Assembly: GCF_011397635.1 (NCBI RefSeq)
Contig: NC_064767.1
Span: forward strand, 22,122,537 to 22,186,536
From: Epinephelus fuscoguttatus
Lineage: Eukaryota; Chordata; Actinopteri; Perciformes; Serranidae
Reading direction: 5' to 3'
Length of the DNA stretch: 64,000 bases
A program made the translations under genes and the position numbers. Positions within the stretch are counted from its first letter, which is position 1; each line of letters starts with the position of its first letter. Under the pieces are notes generated by a model that ran no database searches, was not told the origin of the DNA, and was given only the letters and a program-made list of their open reading frames with translations. Of the stretch, positions 24,401 to 37,484 are shown in pieces.

Positions 24401-26351
24401 AAAATCCACCATAAAATAGACTTAACACTTGTATTCTTATAATACGGCACAGCTCAGTTTTGATGTCTGTTCTTAAACTGAACAACAGAGAGGGAGAGAG
24501 AGAGAGACTGCAGCGATGATGCTATTTACAGACTAATCTTGGAGCCACTCCACAGATAGTGAATAATGAAACAACTATGACACAGCACTTGAATTTACTG
24601 GAATATGGACACTTTAACTAATTCACAACACAAAGCCTTGAACGCTTATTCTTAATGTCACGTCTCACACACACACAACTTCTATAAGCCCAGTGAGTCA
24701 GTCGCTAATTCCAAGTAAATGGACCAACTCCGCCAACTCCACCTCCACTTGCTGACATCATCAGTTCAAGACTTGATGCTCTGGTTTTCAGTTAAGGGAA
24801 ACATTTGTCTGACTTTACAGTCCAAAGCATGCACATTCTGTTTATGGCAGAAATCCCTAATGGCCTCAAATGGCCTTGATTTGCACGCACTTTATCAAAT
24901 CTAGTCTTCATCTTTGACAACCGGCTCAAAGACGCTGGTTAATTCAAGATACATTCATAAAGTCCTGTGAAAAAATGTGAATCTGGCAGATGGTTTATAC
25001 ACTAAATTTACCCACACATACACAGGTGGCACAGAGACACAGCACAACACTTTCAAATAACTGCGGCTGTCCTCACACCTTTGGTTTTCAGCACAGCTCT
25101 GTTTCAATCCCAGCACTGTTGCCGTCACCCTCTACCTCAGCACCAAAACGGCTTTCATGTTTTAAAGACTCTGCGGCTTGCACATCTCCCACAAATAAAA
25201 GGTGCGCTTTGATAGAAAATCAGTTTTTCCTTCCCACACATTTAGTCTTCTCCCCCTCCTCCCGGCTGTGTGGCACATGCCAGCTTTCCTCTGCCATCCT
25301 GTCGGCCTGCAGCAGATGTGACATCACTACAACACGTCTCCACTCTGCACCCCCCTCCTCATCTCTCTGACTCCCCAGCATCTCTGTCTCCCACGCATTC
25401 CTTCTTTCTCTCTGCCTCTGCACACACAGCCATTTTGATCTAGCAAACAAGATCTGAGAGACTCACTATGGCAGAGAGAGAGGAGGGGACGAGGAGAAGA
25501 GAAGAAGTGAAGAATTGAGGAAGGGGGGGAGAAAGAGAGAGAGAGGCACAGGGCTTTCAGCGCAGTGAGATAAAGCTGAGGCAGTCGTGTTGTTGTGTAA
25601 CGGTAATCAAAAAAGCCCTGGCTGTTTGGCTGCCATCTTGGCTCTGCTTTAAGTCACTTTTCTCCAATCAGGAGCCATGTGACTTTCTGCATGAGGTAAC
25701 ACCACTGTTACTGCAAAAGGCAGTGAAGGAGGGATGAGGGAGTGACAGAGAGGGAGAGGGTGAAAGAGGAAGAGGGGGAGAGAGTGAGATGAGGAAGGCA
25801 GAAATGGGGAGGGAGGGGTTAGAGTGAGATGGGTGAGAGATGGAGAGAGTGGTGAGCAGAGGGGAGCGCATGCTTGAGTGCATGTGAGAATGGAGGGGGG
25901 GGGGTATCTTCAGCTCACAGGCAATCTATTTTTACCATTTAGTCTGAACAAAGGATGTGATTGGCTCAACTGTGTTAGGACGGATCTCCTTCATGCTGGT
26001 AACAAAGCCTTAAAAAGGCTGATTCACAGCAAAGTCACAACAACAGCAGGATGTCACAGGGTTGTCAATGAACTAGACAGACAGGAGAAGTCTGTTCTTT
26101 ATTATGACTCACATTCTGCCACATGCAAATGCGCTCACTTCAAATTCCTCTATTCCATAATGCTCTGACCCAATAACAAAACAAAGACAAATGGGAACAG
26201 ATGAAAAAAGAGAGCGATAGAATAAGAGAGGATTTGTGTTTCCGATGCAGATTCACACACAAAGGATGGGGAGGATCTTCCATCCACCATCGTACAAGAA
26301 TGTAAACAAACCAGCCTTCAAATATAATGATTTACAGTGCATGCACGGCAA

Positions 26352-26367
26352 GGGGGGGGGGGGGGGA
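26352..26367. repeat. Poly(G) tract
   Basis: An uninterrupted run of about 15 G in the ldb1 long intron. Confidence 0.95.
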
Positions 26368-27947
26368 CTGCAAACGAGTGTTGATCAATGTTGCCTCGTG
26401 GTTATCTGACAGATCCGCCAGCCTGAACTTGTCCTAGCAGGCTCCAGGTGAAGGTGTAGGTGTGTGTGCACCATGTGGCATGAGCATGCCTGCATGTGTA
26501 AACCTGTAGCGTTTGAATGTGGGTGCACATGGCAGATCTTGCTGGTTGGACCTCTTTCTCTGTACATCCTTCAGAAACATGTGGATGTCATTAAAAGTTT
26601 CTGCTGCGGAGTTAGGTCTGTCAACAGAGGGAGCAAAGGAGGCACATATACTGGAAAACTACAGGAGCAAGCGAGGAAGCCAGATAGTGAAAAAGAGAAA
26701 AGATCTAAGAGGAGAACATCAAGCAGAGGCCTCTCTAATATTATTCCATCTGATAGGCGACTACCAATGAATCAGAGCAGCCCCATTAAAATGATACTGA
26801 CACCCTAATTCAATCTGCCCTCTCTGAGATCCCCCTGAGCAGATGCTACGATTCAATTTCTATCTGTTATTTGCTCCCTTGTGCTGCACAGAGCTCGTCC
26901 CCTGGCACTGTGAGGCTTTCACTGTGCACAAGGCAACCGTCTCCGTAGCCTGCCCGCTCTCACTGGGGTACCGTTAAAGAGAAATTGCTCCAAAGTCAAA
27001 CAGGATCAAACACACTATGGGAGAGAACAGATTAGAAGATCTACTTGATAAAAACTGCCCAAGCATTGCTAAAGACTGACATGTGCAGACAATGCTAGAT
27101 TTCCTTCCTCTTGCTCCGACACAGTAGCACAAGAGCAGAGCGAGGATCCTGAGTACCAGTGAAGCACCACAACAATGGAAAACATATTTTATGCTACCTT
27201 TATTTAAAGCTCAAGAATGGTGATTTCAGGGAAAGCCGAGCGTAATGACTGCATTAAAAATATGCAGGGATGCAAAATGCAAAGTCACAGTGACAAAGAG
27301 CTGCCTAATATCCAAACAGCAGCTTAACTCCAAGCAATTTCAACTCTTAGTTAAATCTTCTTAAGTACCCTCATTAATGGTTTACACTCATCAAGAGAGA
27401 CCAGCTTTAAACCATTTTGCAGTGAGTAAAGCACTTCTGCCTTGTTCAATTCTTCCCCATGAGATGAAAAACACTTCCTGTGACAGTAAGCACCGATTTC
27501 CACCAACACTTCTAGACATATAAGAGCACAAATAATGGAGGAGCAGACCTATAGTGGCTGGATAAAGCTGAGAAAAGGAGTGAAAAGAGCCAGCAAGTGA
27601 AGTACTTATTGATATCTCAGTGTCTCTGTACGTGGCAAAACTCAAAGAGTCATTGATCTGCTGCACAGCAAGCTAGCGTGACTGAGAGGGTCTGCTGAAC
27701 AACTCAATCCCAAAGTGTGGTAGCCTCAGTCTATAACCTTGTTTTAGGACATGTGTTCAGAGTGTAGCACGGCTTCACCAACACACACGGGTGCATGCAC
27801 ACACACAAACTCACACTCACACAGCTTGACGCTGGCCCTAGGCGGCTTTGCAGCACTTTTACATAAGTCATCTTTCTGACAGCACCACTGAGCACAGAGA
27901 CGGAGGAGGAAAGAGGGAGAAGAGAGAGAAAGAGAGTAGGCACTCAC

Positions 27948-27975
27948 CGGGACAAGCACAACCTCCAACAGACAT
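27948..27975 (-). CDS. ldb1: ldb1 distal first coding exon (long N-terminus)
   Basis: On the minus strand ATG at 27973-27975 opens MSVGGCACP, followed by G|GTGAGT with the exon edge at 27948. Human long LDB1 begins MSVGCACPGCSSK. Joining this exon to the acceptor at 17553 completes a glycine codon and reads MSVGGCACPGCSSK in frame, with one extra glycine relative to human. The full long isoform would be 408 residues (human 411). The exon is too short to stand out as an ORF. It implies an intron of 10.4 kb and a second promoter upstream of 27,975. The untranslated part of the exon extends upstream to an unknown point. Confidence 0.88.
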
Positions 27976-29239
27976 CTTCTCACATGTTGGGCTCTGCTCT
28001 GAACGAAACAGCTGCACTCAGTCCACACGCTGCTCGCATGGGCTAACTCTGAGGAAAACAACACGGACAGAGGGGTGGAGAGATTAGAGGGAGTGGTACA
28101 AAGCAGGGCATGTACACAACAACTACACTCCTCTCTCTCTGTCAGAGGCAGGAAGTTGGCAGTGGTGCTCTAGCTGCATCATTAATAGGCATATTGCAAC
28201 ACAAGTGGGAGGGAAAATGAGAGAGGAGTGAAATAGGAAGAAAGAGCCTTTACATAATGTGAGACTGGAGTAAGTAATATGGACTGTGTGTGTGTGCATG
28301 TGTTGGTGGAGGGGAGAATACAGGAGGGAGGCAATTAGAGCAAAGGAGAGGAAAAGGAGAAAATGCACAAGGTGTGTGTGTGTGTGTGGCAGTGATGCAT
28401 CGTCCATTTTTGCCCAGTGCTGCTGTGGGAGATAAACATACTCAGTAGGAGCCCAGAGGCAGAGGGTCATTACTGCCAAACAAACACACACGCAGACACA
28501 CACTCACTCGCTCACACACCCTGCCTGGTGTATGACAGATTTCCATCTCTCTTTCTGTCTCCCGCTCTCGCTCCTTCCGTCTGTTTTTCCGCTGCTGAGA
28601 GAAGACTGGTGTTAATCACTACAGACAGTATCGATTAAAAATGCAAAGCCCACCTGGAGCGCAGGGACACTGGAGACCCATGGGAGGCAGGAAGAGTGCG
28701 CATGTATGACGTGCACACGCTCACACCCAACAAGAGCTGCATGTAAACAGTCTGACTCCGCCGCAGACTGTTTGCCCAGCAGCCCCTGCCTCCTTTTCTA
28801 CTTTTCTCCAGCTTTTTAATCTTACTTCACTCTGTCAATTTAATCTCCTCACCCTGTTGATATTGCCTCGACCTTTTCTGCAGCTTGATGTGGCTCGATG
28901 TGATTTTGTTTCATTTCCTTTCCCTCCTCCACGTCTCTGGTTTCCCCTTCCCATTCATCCCATAACTTCTCTCGGCTCGAGCGTGCCTGTTCTCCGAGCC
29001 AATAATCTCATAATCTCACACTTCACTACACAAACACACAAGCACATAACTGACTCCCATGAGCTGGATGTCTTTGTTGCTCATGTACCTGATCCTGTTG
29101 GATGGATAACAGACTGAGCGGCATCATTGAGCCACTGTGACTGAACGCAAGACAGAGTAAAAATAGAAAAACTTTAAAGATGATACAGTTTAACTAACTG
29201 CAATAAAATACATCAAGACTGCCAGTACAGACTTCAGCA

Positions 29240-29345
29240 CAGTGTAATACAGTGATTCCCACAAAAGGGTACTTGTACCCCAGGGGGTACTCTTGCAGTT
29301 GCCAGGGAGTACATGTAAAGACTGTACTGGCTCTACTTAATTGAC
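29240..29345. repeat. Fragment related to the neighbouring hAT element
   Basis: CAGTGATTCCCACAAAAGGG followed by GTACTTGTACCCCAGGGGG resembles the left end of the hAT copy 370 bases away (CAGTGTTCCTC, then GGGGTACTTTT). It is probably a second degraded copy. Confidence 0.4.
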
Positions 29346-29616
29346 AAAATAGAAATTCCAATTTCACCATAAATATTTCCATATATTAAGGCAGCTGTAC
29401 CATCTGAAGGTTACATGTTGTGATTGAAAATGCATGAAAACTAATTAGCAAGCATCAAGCAGGGAAGTCTGGCTAACAGATGGCTTAAAAGTAATAGACA
29501 CATGGAATTCGATTGCTTAAAGTGTTTGATGAACGGTCTAAATCAATGGCTATACATGATGGGAAAATGCTGAAAAGCTAAAGTAATGAATAAATAGTTC
29601 AAGAAATGCGATAGAT

Positions 29617-30352
29617 CAGTGTTCCTCAAATGGAGGTACGCATATGGGGTACTTTTTAGTACTGCAGGGGATAGTCCAGTGTGTAGGATTTAGGGGCATC
29701 TATTATTAGAGATGTTATGTCATATTCATAACTCTGTTTTCATTAGTTTATGACCACCTGAAATGAACAATCGCTGTATGTTTGTTACCTTAGAATGAGC
29801 CGTTTATGTTTACATACAGAGCAGGTTCCCTCCCACGGAGTCCGCCATGTTGTTTCTACAGTAGCCCAGAAAGGACAAACCAAACACTGGCTCTACATAG
29901 GGCCATTCATGTTTTTGCATTTTTGCATTAGCGCCCCATGTTCTCCTACACACTTGGCATAAGAGGGAAGTTTCAGTTCCACAACCTCACCCCTAGATGC
30001 CACTAAATCCTACACACTAGACCTTTAAACTTTAATTCAAAAACTATCAGTCATGCTTAATTCCTAAAATAATTATATTACTATTGAAAGTATTGTATCA
30101 AAAAGACACAGTTCAGTGCAACTACACTGCCACTGATGTAGTAATAGATTTGAGACTTGAAATGTAGCATTTGTGTTTTTCATTTACAAGGTTATTGTTA
30201 GTAAATCAGATACTGATGGCGCAGCGCTGTATTAAAGTTCTTTCTGTCAGCTTTTTTTTCCTAGTCAAAAAATGTTTGCATCGGTCACATGGTACTTGGC
30301 TGTAAAAATATTTCAATGGGTTAAATTACTGAAAAAAGTTTGAGAGCTACTA
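29617..30352. mobile_element. hAT-type non-autonomous element carrying a nested MITE
   Basis: The left end is CAGTGTTCCTCAAA and the right end TTTGAGAGCTACTA, resembling hAT termini. It is flanked by 8-bp duplications CGATAGAT (29609-29616) and TGATAGAT (30353-30360) that differ at one base. Eight-base duplications are the hAT signature. No transposase is present. A second element (about 29,680-30,025) sits inside it. Confidence 0.8.
29680..30025. mobile_element. Nested MITE with GTGTGTAGGATTTAG ends
   Basis: The left end reads AGTGTGTAGGATTTAGGGGC. The right end is its inverted, slightly diverged copy (GATGCCACTAAATCCTACAC). This terminal repeat is common in fish genomes. It lies wholly inside the hAT element, so it inserted later. 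Confidence 0.75.
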
Positions 30353-30954
30353 TGATAGATAGAGGTTGAAATTCTTATTAGAAAGTTATGGATAAATGGT
30401 CAAAATGGCCAAAAGTAATGGATAGCATCCACAATCCAAGTGGTGGTCTTCCACATGCAAACTTAACATTTGTTGAATTGTATGAAAAAATGTTGTAACA
30501 ACATATTTTTCATATAACTAATGATGTTAAATAAATACCATCCTTGTCAAATAATGACGGATGTTCCAAATAAGTGTCAGTGAAAGAGTACTCTGTCTTT
30601 GGTTCATCTGACAGGGCTGTGGGGGCACATCAAACCACTGATAGACTACTGTATCCATGTATCCTGAGCACTAAAGAAGCCCCCATGGGTGAGTTGAATC
30701 TAGTTGAACAAACCTCAGATCTCTGTTGTCTGTCACTCACAACCAATACACTAACAAAAGACAAACAACTGTCTCCACTGAAATGAAAGCTGACAGGCGC
30801 ATTCCCCACACACCAGCGCACTGGCAGAAGCATCACAGTCAAATGTCATACACTGTGTCAGACACTGTTCTCAGGACTGAGACACAATGAACAACCCTGC
30901 GGGCCTCCTCTTCTTTTCCTCTTACTTGTCTTCTCCCCCTCTTTTCATTTCCAC

Positions 30955-30989
<35 letters not shown>

Positions 30990-31977
30990 TTTGTTTCTGT
31001 TTCAACAAGGTCTGTCTCTCTCTGAGTCCTCTCATCTCTGCCTGCTATTCTGTCACCACTCGGTCCTTTGTGCACCCTGTGGGTCGCGATCTGCGGGTTT
31101 GACATTTACAGAAGATTCTGCTACTGTAAAATAGTGAACTCTGAACAAAGGCAGATATGAGAGATAGAGAGAGGCATCCCCAACACTGCAAGAGGGAGAA
31201 AAAGAAGAGATAAGAGTGAGAGAGAAGAAAAGGAGGAGGGGGGGATGCGTGAATGTGATTTGGGAAATGGCTTCTGTTTCCAGGAGCGATTAGGCTTTGA
31301 AGCTGAGCACTTCACCACTGACTGCACTGTCAGGCATGCTCTCTCTTCCCTCTCTGCCTCTCACGCTCCTACTCTTGCAGATACAGAGATTCCCGCTCTG
31401 TCAACACATCCTCACATCGCTCAAAAAAAGCTCCCTGAGAATAATGAAGTTCCCCCTCTGTTCCCTCCGCTGTGGGAACACGCAGCAGCTCCATAACACT
31501 GTGTGACATATGGCAAGTGCCTGCACACACAGACACACTGACTGCCTTGCTTGCTGAGGTATACACATACTCACACACGAAAACACTCTTAGTATGTTGT
31601 CCTCTGGCAGCAGATAAACACTTGCTCACATGCACTGACAACCATGTTTCTTCTTAAATCCCCAGCAAAATGTTTAAAAAGCTCCTGGTGGCACACGTGT
31701 TATCTCAGGTGAGTTCATGCCATTAATGCTTACCTCTCAGTCTTTTGTCTTGCAGCTGTTCTGCGCCCCCCCAACCTTACCCCCCTCCTCTCCTTCTCTC
31801 TCACAGACAAACACTCTTAAACATCCTCCATCTCAACGCTTACCTTTGTCTTCCTCTTTCTCTTGCGCCCACACTCGCTGGAAAAAGTCCGCCCGGGTCA
31901 GCCACGCAGAGGTAACCAAGCTGCGCCAGCAGAGAGAGAGACTGTGATGAGCAGATGCAGATAGGAGACACAAATGG

Positions 31978-32090
31978 AGGGGGGGGGGGATCTAGCAGTG
32001 TGCAAATTGGATGATGAGAAGGAAGGAAGGAGGGAAGGAAGGAAGGAAAGAAGAGGATGAGGGGAAAGGGGGGGCGGGGGGGGGGGGCTC
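31978..32090. repeat. G-rich and GGAA-repeat tract
   Basis: Poly(G) near 31,980, repeated GGAAGGAA at about 32,021-32,050, then G-runs to 32,087. Several closely spaced G-runs could form a quadruplex on the plus strand. Confidence 0.85.
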
Positions 32091-32789
32091 TCAGCTGCAC
32101 TGGTATGAATATGACGCAGAGGCAGCAGCCAGAGCCACTTCTCCTCTCCTCTCTCCTCTCCAGCCCCAACCCTCCATACCCAGCGAGAGAGAGAGGGGGA
32201 GAGAGGGCACTGTATCCATGGCAACGGCAGAGCAGCGGTAGGTAGCAGTTAAGGAGTGTGTTGGGGCACAGTGGTGTTCCTCTCTTTCTCTCTGTCTCTT
32301 TCGCACACAGACGAGCTCGTAAGTCTTCCGGCTCCCACAGATGCACACGGCCTCTGGTAGGAGAAGCAGAGGAAATATGAGCAGCAGTGGATACATTAGG
32401 ACACGACTGGTAATGAGAAGCAGACAGGTTGGGCCAGTTGTGTCTCAGACAAGTGGGGGAACAGGCACCAAGGAAGCAAAAGTCAATACTGCTGTAACAG
32501 CAACAAACTGCCACCATCAAGTAATGGAATACTTTTGTGTTAAGCACTGATTGTAATGGTGCAGATTGCTTGAAACACTGCTAACACACTGATTTGAGAC
32601 AGATAGGAAGTTTTTTACAACTTCCCCAAAACTAGGACTAAACTAAACTAAAACCAAAAATTAAACTGTCTGTGTGTGAAACCAAAGCTGAAACAGGATT
32701 TTCAAGCACAACAACACAAGAAACAAGTATGCAACACGCTCTTCTAGAAATCCGCTTCTTGTTCTACCTGACACTCTGCTACAGCTGCG

Positions 32790-33033
32790 TCACTGTCCAA
32801 TGAATAACACGTATCTCCACTTTTGACGATTTTCAATTTCTACGTGCTTTGATGGACACTTCTGACACCCAATGGAGATACGTGTTGAATAGATGATGTA
32901 ATAAAATGTCTTTCCATTGGTCATTTGGATACCCAACGCTAACAGTTGCTAGGGAATGTTATGGACACTCAATGCACTGTAGAAAGTCAAAATTGTCAAA
33001 AGTGGAGATACGTGTTTTTCATCGGACAGCAAT
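32790..33033. mobile_element. Small MITE with about 55-bp inverted ends
   Basis: The left end contains CACTGTCCAATGAATAACAC, then GTATCTCCACTTTTGAC. The right end is the inverted copy, ending GATACGTGTTTTTCATCGGA and CAGCAATG. A third GGAGATACGTGTT lies in the middle (about 32,874). It has no coding capacity. Confidence 0.65.
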
Positions 33034-35834
33034 GCTTTTGCCCAGTGTCACGCAAGTGTGTCTTCATACACCCACTCTCTCATCAGGAGCAAGTTGGGGG
33101 TCAGTGTCTCACTCAGGGATACTTCAAAATGTGGACACAAGGGCATAGGGATCAAACAGTTGTTGGTGAACTTAACTACTAAACTAACAATATAAATAAA
33201 TGTTATAAACCGTGGCACATGTGACGGCCCCTCTGCTAAGTTCCTCTGTCTGGTTCCTCTGCTTGTGCTGTTTGCTTCCTGGGCAGCAGACTTTTGACAA
33301 GTGCAATCAGTGTCATGGGACACACCTGGGCCCAGTGTGCCCCATGCACAATCAGTCCTCGGCTATCATTTAAGAAATGCAGTAAGGATCTATACTGAAA
33401 ATGTACGTACAGACATAAGCCAAAAATGGAGTGCCCCAAAAAATATTTGACAGTTACTGCAATCAGGCTTCCACCTCACCATCGGTGTCGCCAATTTCCC
33501 GTCTCCAAAATGTTCGTAAGCATGGGTCAAAGTTTCTTCCACTAACTCTGTTTTTACAGATCACAACTCTTGCATGGGAAGTGGTGAACCCCTCTGTCAG
33601 GTCTTGTTTTGTGCGTACACAATGTTATAAATGAGACCCCAGACCTTTTGATTTGTTTCTTTCGTTTCCTTTTCCTTTGTTTTGACAGCACAACACCCCC
33701 ACAGCACATTTTCACTCATCCACTTGCTACATTACGCACTCTATAAATCACTTTATTTGTTAATTTACCTGTGTGTCTCCCTCTTTTTGTCCAGCCCAAG
33801 AGGCAGGTTGTGACACATATAACTAAAAGGGTCTTGTTCCTCAGAGGAAATTCCCATTCTTTAACTGAAACGCAGCAAGGGACAAAATTGATCAGCGAGA
33901 CTTATAATTGTTGCCTGAGGGATTCCTGGATCGACGCCAGAAAACATACAGCACACATATAAGACCACGCTGCAGCGGATGTGTGTGTGTGTTGTTTTGA
34001 GACAAGGATGCTTTCTGTCTAATTTAAGTTTATGAGTTTACTGTAGAGCTGTGCCGCAGCGAGGAAGCTGTTAAAGAATGTAGAAAGATAGGAAAACTAT
34101 ACAAACAGCAAACGTGGCAGTTTTATTCTTCACACAGCAGAGAATAAATGATGTCTGTAAAACAAAGACACAGACAACGTGGTACACCGCAATGGAAGAC
34201 CACAGTGTGTGTGTGTGTGCGTGTGTGTGTGTGTGGCTGGGCTCACCTCTAATCCATGTCTGCCTGTGGGACACGGGGGATTGCCGATGGCTTTTCTGTG
34301 CCATGCAGTACCGATCCTAATGAGGAACACATCTTCCCCACTTTTGTATTTGACCCAATTTAATCCCCACCTCTGTGTTTCACAGCCTGACTTCCTGTTC
34401 AGTCCTCATACCGTTCATTTATGTATTACACCCAGGAACAAAAAGACATCCATCATCTCCCCAGCGCTGGGGGAAAACACATTTTTTCTCAGTGTGCTGT
34501 TTGGTTAGTCATCAGTGAGCGTTTTCATAGTGTTAATCCCCTCTGCAAAGTTCATTTTATATGTGGCTTTATCTAAAGTGTGTGTGTTAAACCATTGGCT
34601 CTAAACCAGAAAACAGAGTTTGACCAAAAATACAGCAACTCAAGGTATACTTACCTTTTCCCACAGCTTTAACCACATCTCAAAGCCTTCATCAGTTAAT
34701 GTAGTTTGCTCATTTGTCTGTCTCTGTTCAAAACTGCTCTTTGTGATGGCTGTGAATGACCGCCTTGACCTTTCTCCAACCGTCCAAAGACTCCTGGAAA
34801 ACAGAGAATGTAATATTAAATTTCAGAACAAAATGTGCACCAAGAATAGAAAAATCAGCATCGTTCACAATCAAAGTGTGTTTCCATAAGCAGAATATCC
34901 TATATGACTCTTGCTGAACAGTGCCCACTGCAGTCACAAGTGACAATTACAACATCATGGTAAGTGCTAAAAAAAAAAAGAGAGACACACACAGAGTCAG
35001 CTTTTACTTCTTATTAATTGAACTTATTCTCAAGAAGATTAATGTGTTATTTCTTAAAAATAGTCCTGTTTGAGTATGACCTGGTATTTTTAGACGAGAA
35101 AAAATAAGTAGGATCCAATTGTGTGGTGTCATTTAACCTCCTGATGTACACAAATTTAATGCAAGAGCTCCGTCAAACTCACCCATCGTATAATTTTGAC
35201 ACAATGCAGAGAATGATACACAGACAGCAGAACATAATGTGAGACAAAAATAGTGCAAACATATTTTAAATTCCATGACTGTCACTGTGTTTAACCCAAA
35301 AGTATGTGCAAAAGTATTGCTAAAAAGTTAACGAAGGTCTGGCATGAAATACACCCCAATTAAAAGGGAAAACAATCTCCACACAAATGTTTTTGTCTCA
35401 TCCAAATAACAACACCAGAGCTCTCCAGTCCTGAAGAGCCCTCCTTACTTCCTTGTTTTCATGGTCATTGAAAGTACGAGCAATTAGTCTAAAACTGTGG
35501 GAGCAGAGATGCCAGACAGATGGAAAAGAACTAAGGAACTACAGATAGGCATGGCCAATTAACCTGCTCTCAAAATATATAAATTCCTCTAAACTTCTTT
35601 GTAGAATTTACACAAGTTACTCACTAGAATATGTACTAATGCATGACATGTAGATATAAAGAAAACACAGCCTGTGCATTAAAAAGTAACACAACAGCAC
35701 AGGCTATAATAGTATTGCTAGGGAGTAGTGTTTACACAGTGCATCATATTTTTTCTTATTGTCATACCTACCAAATATCACAGGTTTTCTACACCTACAC
35801 CAGAGTTAAGTCAACATACAGATAACCAAATAAG

Positions 35835-36775
35835 CATGGATGGATTACTTAACAGGCCCACCAGGCACTAGCCCAGGGGCCTGTTAAGTGTCAGGAGCCC
35901 CCCTGGCCTTCATTGGCATACTGTCAAATCTCAAATTTGACCAAACGTATTGACCAGGTAGAGACTCAATATAAGTACAAAGAGACACAAAAAGACAAAA
36001 AACAACAACAACACAATTCAAAGGCACAAAAAATGGCCACTGGAAGACACACACCTACAAAATAATTCATAAAAACTACTGGTACCTGTTTCAACCAAAA
36101 TTAGCATGTGTACTAGCATGTGTAAAAGGTAAATACGCTTAAAATAGGCTATAGGCTTCTTTCCCATTGCCAGTGGACAAGAGCTGTGTACACGGCCCTG
36201 CAGCGGATGAGTATACCTTTCTGTGTGTGTGTGTGTGTTTTTTTGTTGTTGTTGTTTTTAGTGTGTCATGTTGACTTCACGGACATGCTGGAGCACAAGT
36301 AAACAGTTGACAGCACTATGAGACAACAGCATGGAGAAAAGAAAACTTTAGGTGATTACTTATTTTATCTTAGTCTCTCTTTCAAACTCAGTGCAGACTA
36401 ATTCAACGATATTTGAGCACTGCATAGGTAAAGACAAACAGTGTTTTGTGACAGCACATAATCTTGCCAGTTTAGGACATTCACCCGGTTGTTGTGTTCC
36501 CATCAATGCCGATTGAGGCCAGACACGATAAATACCCGCAACTGCTGCAGAGTCATTTGACGTGGGTGTGAATGCCAATTAAAACCATTCCCATTGCATT
36601 AAAAAGCCAAATGTCAGCAGGTGTAAGTGGATTTTTCATGCAGTGGGAAAGGCTCTTAAGAGACGCAAAAACACCACAAAGTCTGTATGTCTTGCTCCTG
36701 TGTAGGAGAGGTGATGGGGCCCTTTGCATATCCGTGCCCAGGGGCCCACTACCTCATTGTCCACCCATGCAAACA
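35835..36775. repeat. Probable non-autonomous transposon with GCATGG ends
   Basis: The left end reads GCATGGATGGATTACTTAAC then AGCCCAGGGGCC. The right end, in inverted orientation, reads GCATGGGTGGACAATGAGG then GTGGGCCCCTGGGCACGG. The similarity is partial, so boundaries are approximate. A 72-residue minus ORF inside (36,360-36,578) is not recognisable. Confidence 0.45.
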
Positions 36776-37091
36776 AGTCTCAACAAATATTTAGCAATTG
36801 AAGGAGGGAGTGTTGCTTTGCATTAGTTGTTTCTATTGTTCTGATCACTTAGTGTATTGTTACAGAACAACCATAACGATCCCATGATTAGTTTCTCAAA
36901 AACTTATATGCAAAATATCATATGCTACAAACAGTATTAAATGCTGCATATAATCCACACCTAGACTATGCTAAATGGATGTTATAGAAGGGCTATTTCT
37001 GCATATGACAGATTAGTTGCACAGAGTGTAATATGACATGCCCACCAACCTTCAACATTAGATGGTGTACTTAATATGACTTGAATTCAGA

Positions 37092-37390
37092 TTAGGGCTG
37101 CAAGTAGCAAATATATTCATCATCAATTACTCTATTTAGTGTTTTGTTTTTTTTTACTGATTAGGTTAAAGGACGTCTTCAAACGTGTTTTGTCCAACTA
37201 ACGGTACACAACCTCAAATTATGACAATATGAAACAGAGAAAATCAGCAAATCATCACATTTGAGAAGCTGTAGCCAAGAAATATGTGGCATTTTGATTA
37301 ATCTCATACTGTAACTAACCCACCTGCATGTTACTGGATAGTTTGCATCCTGTTGTTGTTGACTAAATTAATAAACAAAAATAAAACAGT
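37092..37390. repeat. Degenerate interspersed repeat, TTAGGGCTGCAA type
   Basis: It begins ATTAGGGCTGCAAGTAGC and includes AACAGAGAAAATCAGCAAAT and CACATTTGAGAAGCTG, blocks I recognise from a common fish interspersed repeat. It ends about 100-150 bases before the pprc1 promoter. Confidence 0.5.
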
Positions 37391-37484
37391 CTATATTGGT
37401 GTGCATTTTGGTCCTCTTCACTTTGCAGCAACAGCTACAACAAAGTATCATTAACTTATAGTTGTCTTCAATTGAACTACAAGG

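Larger units (their letters stand above)
17554..27947 (-). other. ldb1: ldb1 long first intron (distal promoter form)
   Basis: It runs from the distal first coding exon to the shared exon. Besides the proximal first exon (about 19.85 kb) it holds an inverted-repeat element with a SINE (20.73-21.46 kb), A-rich sequence at 22,240-22,275, an (AAATA)n run near 23,261-23,280, purine-rich GA tracts at 25,500-25,900 and a G15-type tract at 26,352. The 179-residue minus ORF at 23,673-24,212 matches no family I know. Regulatory elements may be present but cannot be called from sequence alone. Confidence 0.7.

Noticed and set aside
31840-32547. 235-residue minus-strand ORF
   Set aside because: Serine/proline/leucine-rich low complexity produced by CT and G tracts; no recognisable domain.
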